A DNA stretch of 64,000 bases, taken from positions 620,001 to 684,000 of the forward strand of contig NZ_JACHOR010000002.1 in assembly GCF_014199945.1 (NCBI RefSeq). The letters are read 5' to 3'. The stretch comes from Brevundimonas variabilis. Lineage in GTDB: Bacteria > Pseudomonadota > Alphaproteobacteria > Caulobacterales > Caulobacteraceae. Shown here piece after piece: positions 9,054 to 17,869 of this stretch. Position numbers and translations under genes: made by a program. The notes under the pieces are model-generated. The model had not been told where the DNA came from. It worked only from the letters and a program-made list of their open reading frames with translations, and did no database searches. Numbering within the stretch: the first letter of the stretch is position 1; each line of letters starts with the position of its first letter.

Positions 9054-10334
9054 TCAGCTCACCTTGCGGAACAGGATGGAGGCATTGGTGCCGCCGAACC
9101 CGAAACTGTTCGACATGGCGACGTCGATCTCCATGGGTTTGGCCGTGTGCGCTACCAGATCGATGACCGTCTCGTGCTCGGGGTCGTCGAGATTGATCGT
9201 CGGCGGCGCAATCTGGTCGCGGATGGCCAGCACGCTGAACACCGCCTCGATCGCACCGGCTGCGCCCAGCAAATGGCCTGTCATGGACTTGGTCGATGAC
9301 ATGGCGACCTGCCCGGCATGGTCGCCCATCAGCCGCTCGACGGCCCGCAGCTCGATCCAGTCCGCCATGGTCGAAGTGCCGTGGGCGTTGACATAGTCGA
9401 TGTCGGCGACATCGATCCCGGCCCGCTTCACAGCCGCCTTCATGGCGCGATAGGCCCCGTCACCGTCCTCGGACGGCGCAGTGATGTGATAGGCGTCGCC
9501 GGACATGCCGTAGCCTATGACCTCGGCATAGATCCGGGCACCGCGCGCCTTGGCGTGCTCGTACTCCTCGAGAATGACCACCCCCGCCCCTTCGCCCATG
9601 ACAAATCCCGCGTGCTCGCGGTCATAGGGACGCGACGCCTTCTCCGGCGTATCGTTGAAAGCCGTGCAAAGCGCCTTGCAGGCCAGGAAGCCCGCAATGC
9701 CGATCGGCACGATGGAGCTCTCGGCCCCGCCGGCCACCATCACATCGGCGTCGTCGAAGGCGATCATGCGCGCGGCATCGCCGATCGCATGAACACCCGA
9801 GGCGCAGGCCGTGACGACGGCATGGTTCGGACCCTTCAGCCCGTGACGGATCGAGATCTGGCCGGAAATCAGATTGATCAGGGCCGAGGGAATGAAGAAG
9901 GGGCTGACCCGGCGCGGACCCTGTTCCTTCAGGATCTGGGCCGTGTCGGCAATGGGGCCGAGGCCACCGATGCCCGCACCCATCATGACCCCGGTTCGCT
10001 CCTTGTCCTCATCGGTCTCGGGATGCCAGCCGGCGTCGTTCAGCGCCTCGTCAGCCGCCGCAATGCCGAACAGGATGAAGTCATCGACCCGCTTGCGCTC
10101 CTTGGGCGACATGATCGCATCGGGATCGAAACTGCCCGGAACGTCCGGCCCCCCGCCGCCGCGGCCATCCACGGACGGCACTTCGCCTGCGATCGTGCAG
10201 CCGTAGCCTTCGGTATCGAAGGCCGTGATCGGCCGGATCCCGGACTGTCCGTCCAGCAACCGCTTCCAGCTGTGTTCGACCCCGGTGCCCAGAGGCGTCA
10301 CCAGACCCAGACCCGTAACGACGACGCGGCGCAT
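9054..10334 (-). CDS. fabF: 3-oxoacyl-ACP synthase II
   Basis: Beta-ketoacyl-ACP synthase II, about 426 residues from ATG 10334 (MRRVVVTGLG, the family start). It performs the condensing step of fatty acid elongation. The catalytic cysteine is in VVTACASGVHAIG, and the two catalytic histidines are in NAHGTST and TKSMTGHLLGAAG. The C-terminus NSFGFGGTNAS is diagnostic. An in-frame TTG seven codons upstream was not chosen because ATG matches the family. A hairpin separates it from acpP, its substrate carrier. Confidence 0.97.
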   Translation of the reverse strand: MRRVVVTGLGLVTPLGTGVEHSWKRLLDGQSGIRPITAFDTEGYGCTIAGEVPSVDGRGGGGPDVPGSFDPDAIMSPKERKRVDDFILFGIAAADEALNDAGWHPETDEDKERTGVMMGAGIGGLGPIADTAQILKEQGPRRVSPFFIPSALINLISGQISIRHGLKGPNHAVVTACASGVHAIGDAARMIAFDDADVMVAGGAESSIVPIGIAGFLACKALCTAFNDTPEKASRPYDREHAGFVMGEGAGVVILEEYEHAKARGARIYAEVIGYGMSGDAYHITAPSEDGDGAYRAMKAAVKRAGIDVADIDYVNAHGTSTMADWIELRAVERLMGDHAGQVAMSSTKSMTGHLLGAAGAIEAVFSVLAIRDQIAPPTINLDDPEHETVIDLVAHTAKPMEIDVAMSNSFGFGGTNASILFRKVS

Positions 10335-10376
10335 GGCGGCGCTCCTCAACCCCAAGAATCGTATGACACAAATGAT

Positions 10377-10419
10377 AAGGGCCGCCGGACGCTTCCGCTA
10401 GGAGCGCCCGACGGCCCTT
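10377..10419 (-). terminator. Hairpin between acpP and fabF
   Basis: The arms AAGGGCCG (10377-10384) and CGGCCCTT (10412-10419) pair perfectly. Pairing continues inwards through CGG/CCG and CGCT/AGCG with single mismatches. The T-run on the minus side is weak, so it is more likely an attenuator or processing hairpin that lets acpP be expressed more than fabF than a full terminator. Confidence 0.55.
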
Positions 10420-10481
10420 GTCTCGAGGGTCCCCGGCCGCCGATCCTGCTGGACCGGTCGACCGAAACAGACCTGACGGCG

Positions 10482-10721
10482 TTAGGCAGCCGTCTTTTCG
10501 TTGATGAATTTCACGGCATCGCCGACCGTCTGGATGTGCTCGGCTGCGTCATCGGGGATTTCGATGTCGAACTCTTCCTCGAAGGCCATGACCAGTTCGA
10601 CGTTGTCGAGCGAGTCGGCACCGAGGTCGTCGATGAAGCTGGCCTTTTCGGTGACCTTGTCCGGATCGGCGTCCAGGTGGTCGATGACGATCTTGCGGAC
10701 GCGTTCGAGCGTGTCGGACAT
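10482..10721 (-). CDS. acpP: Acyl carrier protein
   Basis: A 79-residue acidic acyl carrier protein of the usual size. The phosphopantetheine attachment serine lies in [14 protein letters not shown]. The protein is almost wholly helical and very acidic. It carries growing acyl chains for fatty acid and lipid A synthesis. It lies directly upstream of fabF on the same strand, with a hairpin in the 130-base gap. Confidence 0.98.
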   Translation of the reverse strand: MSDTLERVRKIVIDHLDADPDKVTEKASFIDDLGADSLDNVELVMAFEEEFDIEIPDDAAEHIQTVGDAVKFINEKTAA

Positions 10722-11058
10722 GGGACTCTCAGCCTTCTAAAGTTGCCGTGGCGACGGCTCTTGATCTTGGTTTTGCCGTCTCACGACAGCGACGGTTGCG
10801 CAAGCCCCGAAGGGATCGACGGTTCCGTTGACCCCCCGCCTTTAGCACAGGCGAAGCGGCTGAAAATAGCCTGACACAGGGTTTGATGATGGCAAACCCC
10901 TGTCGTCCTCAATGCGGAGCCCGGGCCCGCGGCGGCTGACGGCCATTTTCGCCGACCGGGACCCGCGCTTGATACAGGGGATGCCGTCAGTCCTGTTCAT
11001 GTTTGTGACAGAATCGCTTGTCGAAGGGCTCGTGCGGGCGTTACCCTGATCCGGACGG
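10722..11058. other. Divergent intergenic region of acpP and the Ppx/GppA gene
   Basis: This 337-base stretch separates acpP (minus) from the Ppx/GppA gene (plus) and should hold both promoters. No confident -35/-10 pair, operator or RNA gene was recognised. Short inverted GC-rich segments are present (for example GAGCCCGGGC near 10917), but none with a T-run. The ORFs that cross it read through with no ribosome sites. Confidence 0.5.
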
Positions 11059-12228
11059 GTGCCCGTTATGGATGTGCCCAAACCGAAAGCTCGGCCGATG
11101 CCGGAGATCGACGACGCGCCTTCCCGGCGTGACGACCGGTCCCAGCCCGACAGACGCCGCTCGCAAGACGCGGGGGGTCCAGGGGCGAATGGTCAGGGTG
11201 CGCCGCTGTATGGCGCACTGGATCTGGGGACCAACAACTGCCGGCTGCTGATCGCACGGCCGGCCCGCGACGGCTTTCGGGTCGTCGACAGCTTCAGCCG
11301 CATCGTGCGCCTCGGCGAGGGGCTCACCCATACGGGTCGTCTCGACGACCGGGCCATGGACCGGGCCTACGACGCCCTCGCCCTGTGTGCCGAGCGGGTC
11401 GTCAAGCGCGGGCTCGAATCACGCCGCCTGAGCGCTGTCGCCACCCAGGCCTGTCGCCAGGCCGAGAATGGCGAGGCCTTCATCGAACGGGTCCGGCTCG
11501 GCACCGGCCTGCGCCTGCGCATCATCGACCCGATCGAGGAGGCCCGGCTGTCGGTCGAGGGCTGTCTCAACCTGTTCGACCCCAATGCCGAGGCGGTGCT
11601 GGTCATCGATGTCGGCGGCGGCTCGACCGAACTCTCCTGGCTCAGGCGCGAAGGCCAGCAGATGGTCACTGTGGCCTGGATGTCGGCCCCGCTCGGCGTG
11701 GTCACCCTCGCCGACCGTCACCCGGAGCCCGCGGACTCCGGCGAGGCCTGGTATGAGGCGATGGTCGCCGACATGGGCCAGGCCATTGCCCACGGCGGTA
11801 TCGAGGAGCCAGAGCTTCGCCGCCTGCTGGTGTCCGGCAAGGGACATCTGGTCGGAACATCCGGAGCCATCACAAGCCTCGCCGGCATCCACCTCGGCCT
11901 GAAACGCTATCAGCGCGACCTTGTCGACGGCCTGTGGATGACCCGGGCGGACTGCGAGGCCGCAGCCGAACGGCTCAAGGCCCTGCGGCCTGCGGGCCGG
12001 GCGGCTGAATCCTGCATCGGACCCGACCGGGCCGATCTGGTGCTGGCGGGAGCCGCAATCCTGGAAGCCGTCCAGCGCGCCTGGCCCTGCGACAGGGTCC
12101 GGGTCGCCGACCGGGGTCTGCGCGAGGGCCTGCTGCTGCAGCAGATGCGTGCCGACCGCGAGCCCCAGCGCCGTCGCCGGCGTCATCGGGTTCAGGGCAA
12201 GGCGGGCGCGGCGGCTCCGGAGATCTGA
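11059..12228 (+). CDS. Ppx/GppA family phosphatase
   Basis: A 389-residue member of the exopolyphosphatase/guanosine-pentaphosphate phosphatase family. The first 45 or so residues are charged and probably disordered. The ASKHA fold then shows the phosphate-1 motif ALDLGTNNCRLL, the ATQACRQA segment, the IDVGGGSTEL phosphate-2 motif and GTSGAITSLAGI. The family hydrolyses polyphosphate or pppGpp, and this shorter form could do either. ATG 11068 is an alternative start. The basic C-terminal tail (REPQRRRRRHR) is unusual and may bind nucleic acid. It converges with the cyclophilin gene, overlapping it by 37 bases. Confidence 0.88.
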   Translation: MPVMDVPKPKARPMPEIDDAPSRRDDRSQPDRRRSQDAGGPGANGQGAPLYGALDLGTNNCRLLIARPARDGFRVVDSFSRIVRLGEGLTHTGRLDDRAMDRAYDALALCAERVVKRGLESRRLSAVATQACRQAENGEAFIERVRLGTGLRLRIIDPIEEARLSVEGCLNLFDPNAEAVLVIDVGGGSTELSWLRREGQQMVTVAWMSAPLGVVTLADRHPEPADSGEAWYEAMVADMGQAIAHGGIEEPELRRLLVSGKGHLVGTSGAITSLAGIHLGLKRYQRDLVDGLWMTRADCEAAAERLKALRPAGRAAESCIGPDRADLVLAGAAILEAVQRAWPCDRVRVADRGLREGLLLQQMRADREPQRRRRRHRVQGKAGAAAPEI

Positions 12229-13133
12229 ACCGGCAGCTCGATGTCGCACATCGAGAAGTCCGCGCCCCGCGATGCCCGCGTCTCTGCCGCAAGCGCCAGA
12301 AATCGCGGCGAGGCCGTATCCAGCACCTCGACGACCGGCCGGTCCCCCTCGGCCAGGTCGGAGGCGATCCGGACCCGGGTCATCCGGTCGGGCTGGCCGG
12401 GCACGATCCCGCCGGCCCCTTCGCCGACCTTGATCGCCCGCACGACCTCAAGCCCCGACACCGCCTTTCCCCAGATGGTGTAGCGCTTGTCCAGCGACGG
12501 ATAGGGCTGGCGCATCAGGAAGAACTGGCTGTTGGCCGTATCGACGCCTTCGTCGCGCGCCATGCCGGCAACGCCGGGGCAGTACAGCCCCCAGCCATGC
12601 ACCTTGCCGTCCGAGGTTGTCGCCATCAGGCTGTCTGGCTGGGTCTGGACCGGCAGCGAGCGGAAAAAGCCCACGGCAGCCCCAGCAGGCGCAGCCACGG
12701 TGGTGAAGGCCATCTCGGGCCCGCGTCGGAAGGTGAACTCGCCCTTCAGGTCGGGATAGGGGCTCTGGCCTTCGCCTGTGCCCAGCGGGTCGCCGGTCTG
12801 GGCCATGAACAGGTCGATCACCCGGTGCCAGACGATGCCGTCAAAGAAGCCGGCCCGGGCCAGCAGCCGCATCCGCTCGACATGCAGGGGTGCGATCTCT
12901 GGCAGGAGTTCGATCAGGATCCGGCCCTTGGTCGTGTCGATGACCATCAGGTCTTCGGCCGGCACCGTGCGCCAGGCCGTGGGCTCCGGTGGCGCGGGTG
13001 GCGGTGGCACGTCCGGCATGGCGACATCGGCGGCAGCCACCGGTGCCGTCTGCGCTGCCGCCTGGCCTGAGAGCGCGAGAGCCATCGCGAGCCCCGCCGA
13101 AATCCATACCGTCCTGCTGCGTCCTGTCGTCAT
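12192..13133 (-). CDS. Exported cyclophilin-type peptidyl-prolyl isomerase (copy 1)
   Basis: A 313-residue protein with a signal peptide (ALSGQAAAQ, cleavage near residue 23) and a cyclophilin domain starting at VIDTTKGRILIEL. Family segments include FDGIVWHRVIDLFMAQTGDPLGTG and FFLMRQPYPSLDKRYTIWGKAVSG. A linker of about 40 residues rich in Pro and Ala precedes the domain. It is a paralog of the adjacent 13156-14019 gene and probably assists proline isomerisation in the periplasm. ATG 13133 is chosen because it begins the signal peptide; the longer frame overlaps the neighbour. The 3' end overlaps the convergent phosphatase gene by 37 bases. Confidence 0.88.
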   Translation of the reverse strand: MTTGRSRTVWISAGLAMALALSGQAAAQTAPVAAADVAMPDVPPPPAPPEPTAWRTVPAEDLMVIDTTKGRILIELLPEIAPLHVERMRLLARAGFFDGIVWHRVIDLFMAQTGDPLGTGEGQSPYPDLKGEFTFRRGPEMAFTTVAAPAGAAVGFFRSLPVQTQPDSLMATTSDGKVHGWGLYCPGVAGMARDEGVDTANSQFFLMRQPYPSLDKRYTIWGKAVSGLEVVRAIKVGEGAGGIVPGQPDRMTRVRIASDLAEGDRPVVEVLDTASPRFLALAAETRASRGADFSMCDIELPVQISGAAAPALP

Positions 13134-13155
13134 CGCGCCCCTGCCCGTCCTGGAA

Positions 13156-14019
13156 TCAGCCGCCCGTGACCTCGGCGACCGGCTGAACATCGCACAGTTT
13201 GAAGGCATTGCCCTTCGCGGCGCGCACGGCATCGACGCGAGCGGCAAAGGCGGCGGATCGGGGGTCCATGACCCGCACCACGGGACGCTCGGTCTCCGGC
13301 AAGGCCGAGGCGATCCGGACCCGCGTCATCACATCGGGATCGGTGACCGCGCCATTGTTGGCGTCATCCCCGACTTTCAGCTTCTCGACCACGTCCAGTC
13401 CGGCCACGATCCGTCCAAACACCGTGTAGCTGCCGTTCAGATTGTCGTTCTGGCCCATCATCAGGAAAAACTGGCTGTTGGCGCTGTCGACGCCCGAAGA
13501 CCGGGCCATGCCCGCCACGCCGGGACAGAACAGTCCGGTCGCATCGACCTTGAAATCCGCCGTGACGAACATCTGCGCATCCGGCTGGGTCACGACCGGC
13601 ACCGACCCCACCAGACCCTGGATTCCCGGGGCATTGGTCCGGATCGGTGCAAAGCCTGCCGCGCTCCCGCGTCGGAATGAAAACTCCGGCGGCAGGTCCG
13701 GCAGATCGCTACCGCCTTCGCCTGTCCCGAGCGGATCGCCCGTCTGGGCCATGAAACCCCGGATCACCCGGTGGAATTTCAGCCCGTCATAGAAACCCCG
13801 ACTGGTCAGGGTGCGGATGCGCTCGACGTGACCAGGGGCGACACGCGGGTCCAGCTCGACCAGGACCCGACCCTGCGTCGTGTCGATGACCCACAGATTT
13901 TCAGGGGCAATCACGCGCCAGTCGGAAGCCGTGGCCGGCGCAGCAGGCGTCTGAGCAAGGCCCGCGCCGCCGAACGCGAGGGCCACCGTAAAAGCCGCAA
14001 GACCGATCTTGAATTTCAT
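13156..14019 (-). CDS. Exported cyclophilin-type peptidyl-prolyl isomerase (copy 2)
   Basis: A 287-residue paralog of copy 1 with a clear signal peptide (residues 1-22, ending GLAQ). The cyclophilin domain opens with VIDTTQGRVLVEL and carries FYDGLKFHRVIRGFMAQTGDP and SQFFLMMGQND. Compared with small cytosolic cyclophilins it has an extra insertion before FCPGVAGMAR, shared with copy 1, so both arose from one ancestor. The start overlaps the coaD stop by four bases, so it is translationally coupled to coaD. Confidence 0.9.
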   Translation of the reverse strand: MKFKIGLAAFTVALAFGGAGLAQTPAAPATASDWRVIAPENLWVIDTTQGRVLVELDPRVAPGHVERIRTLTSRGFYDGLKFHRVIRGFMAQTGDPLGTGEGGSDLPDLPPEFSFRRGSAAGFAPIRTNAPGIQGLVGSVPVVTQPDAQMFVTADFKVDATGLFCPGVAGMARSSGVDSANSQFFLMMGQNDNLNGSYTVFGRIVAGLDVVEKLKVGDDANNGAVTDPDVMTRVRIASALPETERPVVRVMDPRSAAFAARVDAVRAAKGNAFKLCDVQPVAEVTGG

Positions 14020-14504
14020 GCCTGTCCCTTGACCTTTGCCAGAACCCGGGCGGCGACCGCGGGGCTGACGAAACTGCCGATATCCCCGTCCAGACGGGCG
14101 ATCTCCTTCACCAGTTTGGAGGCGATCGCCTGATGGCGCGGATCGGCCATCAGGAACACGGTCTCGATGTCGTCATTGAGGCGCTGGTTCATCGCCGTCA
14201 TCTGGAATTCGTATTCGAAATCCGAGACGGCCCGCAGCCCGCGCACGATCACATTGGCGTCCAGGCTCTCGGCAAAATGCATCAGCAGGGTCGAGAACGG
14301 CTGGACCACGATATCGCGGTTCAGGGGGGCGACCTCGGACCTGACCATCTCGACGCGCTCTTCGGTTGTGAACAGCGGTCCCTTGGCGTCGTTCTGGGCG
14401 ACGCCGATCACCAGCCGGTCGACCAGCTTCATGGCCCGACCGATGATGTCGATGTGGCCGTTGGTGACGGGATCGAAGGTCCCCGGATAAAGCCCGATAC
14501 GCAT
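14016..14504 (-). CDS. coaD: Phosphopantetheine adenylyltransferase
   Basis: A 162-residue CoaD, catalysing the fourth step of coenzyme A synthesis (4'-phosphopantetheine plus ATP to dephospho-CoA). The nucleotidyltransferase signature YPGTFDPVTNGHIDII is at residues about 6-21, and the LMADPRHQAIASKLVKEIA region follows near the end. The size matches the family. It is the first gene of a minus-strand set leading into the two cyclophilins. Its start faces the divergent alanine racemase with a 132-base gap. Confidence 0.97.
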   Translation of the reverse strand: MRIGLYPGTFDPVTNGHIDIIGRAMKLVDRLVIGVAQNDAKGPLFTTEERVEMVRSEVAPLNRDIVVQPFSTLLMHFAESLDANVIVRGLRAVSDFEYEFQMTAMNQRLNDDIETVFLMADPRHQAIASKLVKEIARLDGDIGSFVSPAVAARVLAKVKGQA

Positions 14505-14636
14505 GGCGTTTTTCTCCCCCGCCGAACCCGCCGTCTAGCATCCGTTGCGGGACAGGGTCCAGCCGCGGGTGCCGTTCGACCAGCCGCTGCCCCAGATTTT
14601 GCGTGCGCCGCACAAAACTTGCGGCATAAGGCCGTG

Positions 14637-15671
14637 ATGACCGCCACTGCGACCCTTCACATCGATCTCGACGCCCTTGCGCACAACTTTCATGCGCTGG
14701 AGGCGCAGACGGGCGTGCCGGTTCATCCCGTGGTCAAGGCCGACAGCTATGGCCTCGGGGCCGTGCCCTGCGCGCGTCGGCTGATGCAGGAAGGGGCCCG
14801 GACCTTCTTCATCGCCCGCGCCGCCGAAGGGATCGCCTTGCGCGGTGCCCTCGGTCCCGAGCCTGTCCTCTATGTGCTGGACGGCTGCGTCGGCGACACA
14901 GCGGCTGACCTGAAGGCGGCCAGCCTGCGCCCGATCCTGAACCATGCCGATCAGCTGGGAACCTGGCTGGGTGCTGGCGGGGGCCCCTGCGGGCTGCAGA
15001 TCGACACGGGGATGAACCGTCTCGGTTTCCGCCCCGAGGACGCCCCCGAACCCTTCGACGACCTGTCCCTGGTGATGAGCCATCTGGCCTGCGCCGATGA
15101 CCCGGCCCAGCCGATGAACAGAACCCAGCGTGACGCCTTCGCCCGGGCCTCCAGCCGTTATCCACAGGCCCTGAAGTCCTTCGCCAACTCCGGCGGCTGT
15201 TTCCTCGGCCCGGACTATGCCTTCGACGCCGTTCGGCCGGGCATCTGTCTTTACGGCGGAGGCCCCGAAGGCCGTCCCGATGCCCGGCTGAGGGCTGTCG
15301 CAACGCTCAGCGCCGACATCCTGCAGATCCGGGACGTCCCGGCGGGCGAAAGCGTCGGCTATTCGCGCGGGTACGTCGCCGAGACGCCCCGGCGCATCGC
15401 CACCTGCGGTGCCGGCTATGCCGATGGCATCGCCCGCTCCAACAGCCCGGCCGGCCAGGTCTGGGTCGCCGGCGGACTTCGCCCGATCCTCGGTCGCGTC
15501 TCGATGGATGTCATCGCCGTCGACGTCACCGACCTTGATGTTCGCGCGGGGGATGCCGTCCAGCTGTTCGGCCCCGATCGTCTTCTCGACGATGCCGCGA
15601 CCGCCGCCGGCACCATCAGCTATGAGCTTCTGACCTCGGTCACCGCCCGGGTGCCGCGTAATTACGCCTGA
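14637..15671 (+). CDS. alr: Alanine racemase
   Basis: A 344-residue fold-type III PLP enzyme interconverting L- and D-alanine for peptidoglycan. The PLP lysine is in VVKADSYGLGA near residue 38. The catalytic tyrosine region (CGAGYADGIARS) and the RVSMDVIAVDV motif are present in the C-terminal barrel. ATG 14637 is used because it gives the family N-terminus (LHIDLDALAHNF). The longer open frame from 14133 is antisense to coaD. Whether it is the biosynthetic or catabolic paralog cannot be told. Confidence 0.93.
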   Translation: MTATATLHIDLDALAHNFHALEAQTGVPVHPVVKADSYGLGAVPCARRLMQEGARTFFIARAAEGIALRGALGPEPVLYVLDGCVGDTAADLKAASLRPILNHADQLGTWLGAGGGPCGLQIDTGMNRLGFRPEDAPEPFDDLSLVMSHLACADDPAQPMNRTQRDAFARASSRYPQALKSFANSGGCFLGPDYAFDAVRPGICLYGGGPEGRPDARLRAVATLSADILQIRDVPAGESVGYSRGYVAETPRRIATCGAGYADGIARSNSPAGQVWVAGGLRPILGRVSMDVIAVDVTDLDVRAGDAVQLFGPDRLLDDAATAAGTISYELLTSVTARVPRNYA

Positions 15672-15741
15672 CAGGTCTTGCGCGAAGCGTTGCCATACCC
15701 ACCTTTTCGACGCCGTCGTCTGGCACCCGCCCGCTCCGGAT

Positions 15742-15768
15742 TCCAGACAATCCAGACAATCCAGACAA
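15742..15768 (+). repeat. Three tandem 9-bp repeats
   Basis: TCCAGACAA occurs three times without interruption. It is followed by a small inverted repeat (GACAA-CGGA-TTGTC). It lies in the 205-base gap between alr and radA. It may be a slippage repeat or a protein-binding site for radA expression; nothing supports one over the other. Confidence 0.7.
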
Positions 15769-15876
15769 CGGATTGTCGGGTACGAAGCGGTTCCGGAGCT
15801 GCGAAACGACAAAACCGGTCGTATCCATCCGACCTGCCCCTGCCCCGCCCCCGACGACTCCTGCTAGAGCCCGGTC

Positions 15877-17241
15877 ATGGCCAAAGACAGCGCGATATAT
15901 GTCTGCCAGTCCTGCGGGGCTGTGCACGGAAAATGGTCCGGCCAGTGCGGGGCCTGCGGCCAGTGGAACACCATCGTCGAGGAGAGCCGTGCGGCCCCTC
16001 CGGGTGCCCTGAAGCCCGTCAGCGCCTCCCGGGCCCGGGGCATCCAGTTCGAAACCCTGCAGTCCGACACGCCCGAGCCGCCCCGGATCGTGACCGGGGT
16101 GACCGAATTCGACCGCGTCTGCGGCGGCGGGGTGGTCCCCGGCTCGGCCATCCTGCTGTCCGGTGACCCCGGTGTCGGCAAGTCGACCCTGCTGCTGGAT
16201 GTCGCCGGTCGGGCAGCCCTGCGCGGGGTCCGGGTCGCCTATATCTCGGGCGAGGAAGCCATCGAACAGATCCGTGTCCGCGCCAAGCGGATGGGTCTGG
16301 CCGAGGCCCCCGTGAACCTCGCATCCGCCACGGCCCTTCGCGAAATCGTGGGCACGCTGAAGCGCGAGAAATTCGACATTGTTATCGTCGATTCGATCCA
16401 GACCCTGTGGTCCGACGCGCATGAGGCCGGACCCGGCTCCGTCACCCAGGTCCGGGCCTGTGCCGGGGAAATGGTCCGTCTGGCCAAGTCCCAGGGCACG
16501 GCCGTCATTCTCGTCGGGCACGTGACCAAGGATGGCCAGGTCGCAGGCCCCCGTGTGGTCGAGCATATGGTCGATGCCGTCATGACCTTCGAGGGCGAGC
16601 GTGGCTATCCGTTCCGCATCCTGCGCGCCGGCAAGAACCGTTTCGGGGCGACCGACGAAATCGGTGTCTTCGAAATGGGCGATGCGGGCCTGTCGGAGGT
16701 CAACAACCCCTCCGCCCTGTTCCTCGGCGACAGCAAAGACCGCGCACCCGGTGCTGCCGTTTTTGCCGGAATCGAGGGCAGTCGCCCCGTGCTGGTCGAG
16801 ATGCAGGCCCTGGTTGCTCCCGCCGCCTATGGCACACCGCGCCGGGCCGTCGTCGGCTGGGACACGGGGCGCCTCGCCATGGTGCTGGCCGTTCTGGAGG
16901 CGCGCTGCGGCGTCGGCTTCGGTGACAAGGACGTCTATCTGAACGTCGCCGGGGGTCTGCGCATCAACGAGCCCGCCGCCGATCTCGCAGCGGCTGCCGC
17001 CCTGATCAGCTCCGCCGTCGATGTGCCCCTGCCGCAGGGTTGCGTGGTCTTCGGCGAAATCAGCCTGTCGGGCGAAGTCCGCGCCGTCGGCCGCGCCGAG
17101 GCCCGCCTGAGAGAGGCCCAGAAACTGGGCTTCGACAACGCCCTGACCCCGCCCCTGACCGTCAAGGGTCACGGCGTGGCCCTGACATCCATCAGCCGCC
17201 TGACGGAAGCGGTCGATCGAATCTCGCAGAACCGCTACTAG
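15877..17241 (+). CDS. radA: DNA repair protein RadA
   Basis: A 454-residue RadA (Sms), a RecA-like branch-migration helicase for recombination intermediates. The N-terminal zinc finger has CQSCG and CGACG pairs. The Walker A is GDPGVGKST near residue 95, the RadA-specific KNRFGATDE motif is present, and a Lon-like domain forms the C-terminal third (GGLRINEPAADLAAAAAL). The next gene, cvpA, starts six bases after its stop. The radA-cvpA-purF arrangement is familiar in Caulobacteraceae. Confidence 0.96.
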   Translation: MAKDSAIYVCQSCGAVHGKWSGQCGACGQWNTIVEESRAAPPGALKPVSASRARGIQFETLQSDTPEPPRIVTGVTEFDRVCGGGVVPGSAILLSGDPGVGKSTLLLDVAGRAALRGVRVAYISGEEAIEQIRVRAKRMGLAEAPVNLASATALREIVGTLKREKFDIVIVDSIQTLWSDAHEAGPGSVTQVRACAGEMVRLAKSQGTAVILVGHVTKDGQVAGPRVVEHMVDAVMTFEGERGYPFRILRAGKNRFGATDEIGVFEMGDAGLSEVNNPSALFLGDSKDRAPGAAVFAGIEGSRPVLVEMQALVAPAAYGTPRRAVVGWDTGRLAMVLAVLEARCGVGFGDKDVYLNVAGGLRINEPAADLAAAAALISSAVDVPLPQGCVVFGEISLSGEVRAVGRAEARLREAQKLGFDNALTPPLTVKGHGVALTSISRLTEAVDRISQNRY

Positions 17242-17247
17242 GCGCGA

Positions 17248-17844
17248 ATGACCGGCTTTGACGCCTTTGCCATTCTCGTGATCCTCGCCTCGGCCGCAGC
17301 CGGCTGGGTGCGCGGCGGCACGCGCGAGCTGATCACCCTGCTCAGCTTCATCCTCGCCGCCTTTGTGGCCCTGGTGGCCCTGCCGTTTACCGCACCGCTG
17401 GGCCGGGCGCTGATCGACCCCGACTGGATCGGTTCGGTCTTCGCCGCCATCCTTTCGTTCCTGATCCTGTATTTCGGAATCCGCCTGCTGGGCTCGACGA
17501 TCTCCAAACGCGCACAGGCTCATCCCACGCTGGGCGGCATCGACCGCCTGTTCGGCATTCTGGTCGGCACGGGCCGGGCGCTCGTCCTGCTGGGGGCCAT
17601 TCACCTGGTCGTCGTCGCCGTAGTGCCGGGCGAGCGCACCCCGCGCTGGCTGACCGAGGCCACCCTTCAGCCACTGACCGCCGGTGCCGCTCGCACCATC
17701 CAATGGGCCCTCCCCGGCATCGGCCGGGGCATGGATGCAGTCACACCTGTTGTGGATTCATCCGTCCGCCGAGGGTTTTCCGACGAAGACGCCTTGCAGA
17801 CGCCCCAAACAGGCAATACTTCGCCCGCTGCCCCCAACGACTAG
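17248..17844 (+). CDS. cvpA: CvpA family membrane protein
   Basis: A 198-residue inner membrane protein with about four hydrophobic segments (residues ~3-20, 28-48, 65-85 and 105-125). It has the family motif of a glycine-rich first helix followed by GGTRELITLLSF. CvpA was named for colicin V production and is usually linked to purF; more recent work ties it to envelope stress. The C-terminus is polar and possibly disordered. It lies between radA and purF with short gaps. Confidence 0.9.
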   Translation: MTGFDAFAILVILASAAAGWVRGGTRELITLLSFILAAFVALVALPFTAPLGRALIDPDWIGSVFAAILSFLILYFGIRLLGSTISKRAQAHPTLGGIDRLFGILVGTGRALVLLGAIHLVVVAVVPGERTPRWLTEATLQPLTAGAARTIQWALPGIGRGMDAVTPVVDSSVRRGFSDEDALQTPQTGNTSPAAPND

Positions 17845-17869
17845 TCGCCACCGCACATCGGAGCCCACG

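Noticed and set aside
9318..10874. A 518-residue plus-strand ORF over fabF and acpP
   Set aside because: Antisense to two certain genes; translation is rich in Gly, Asp and Arg without a family.
14133..14636. N-terminal extension of alanine racemase
   Set aside because: The added part is antisense to coaD and not family-like.
15640..17703. A 687-residue minus-strand ORF over radA
   Set aside because: It lies fully antisense to radA and cvpA, has low-complexity Gly/Asp/Gln-rich composition and no ribosome site.
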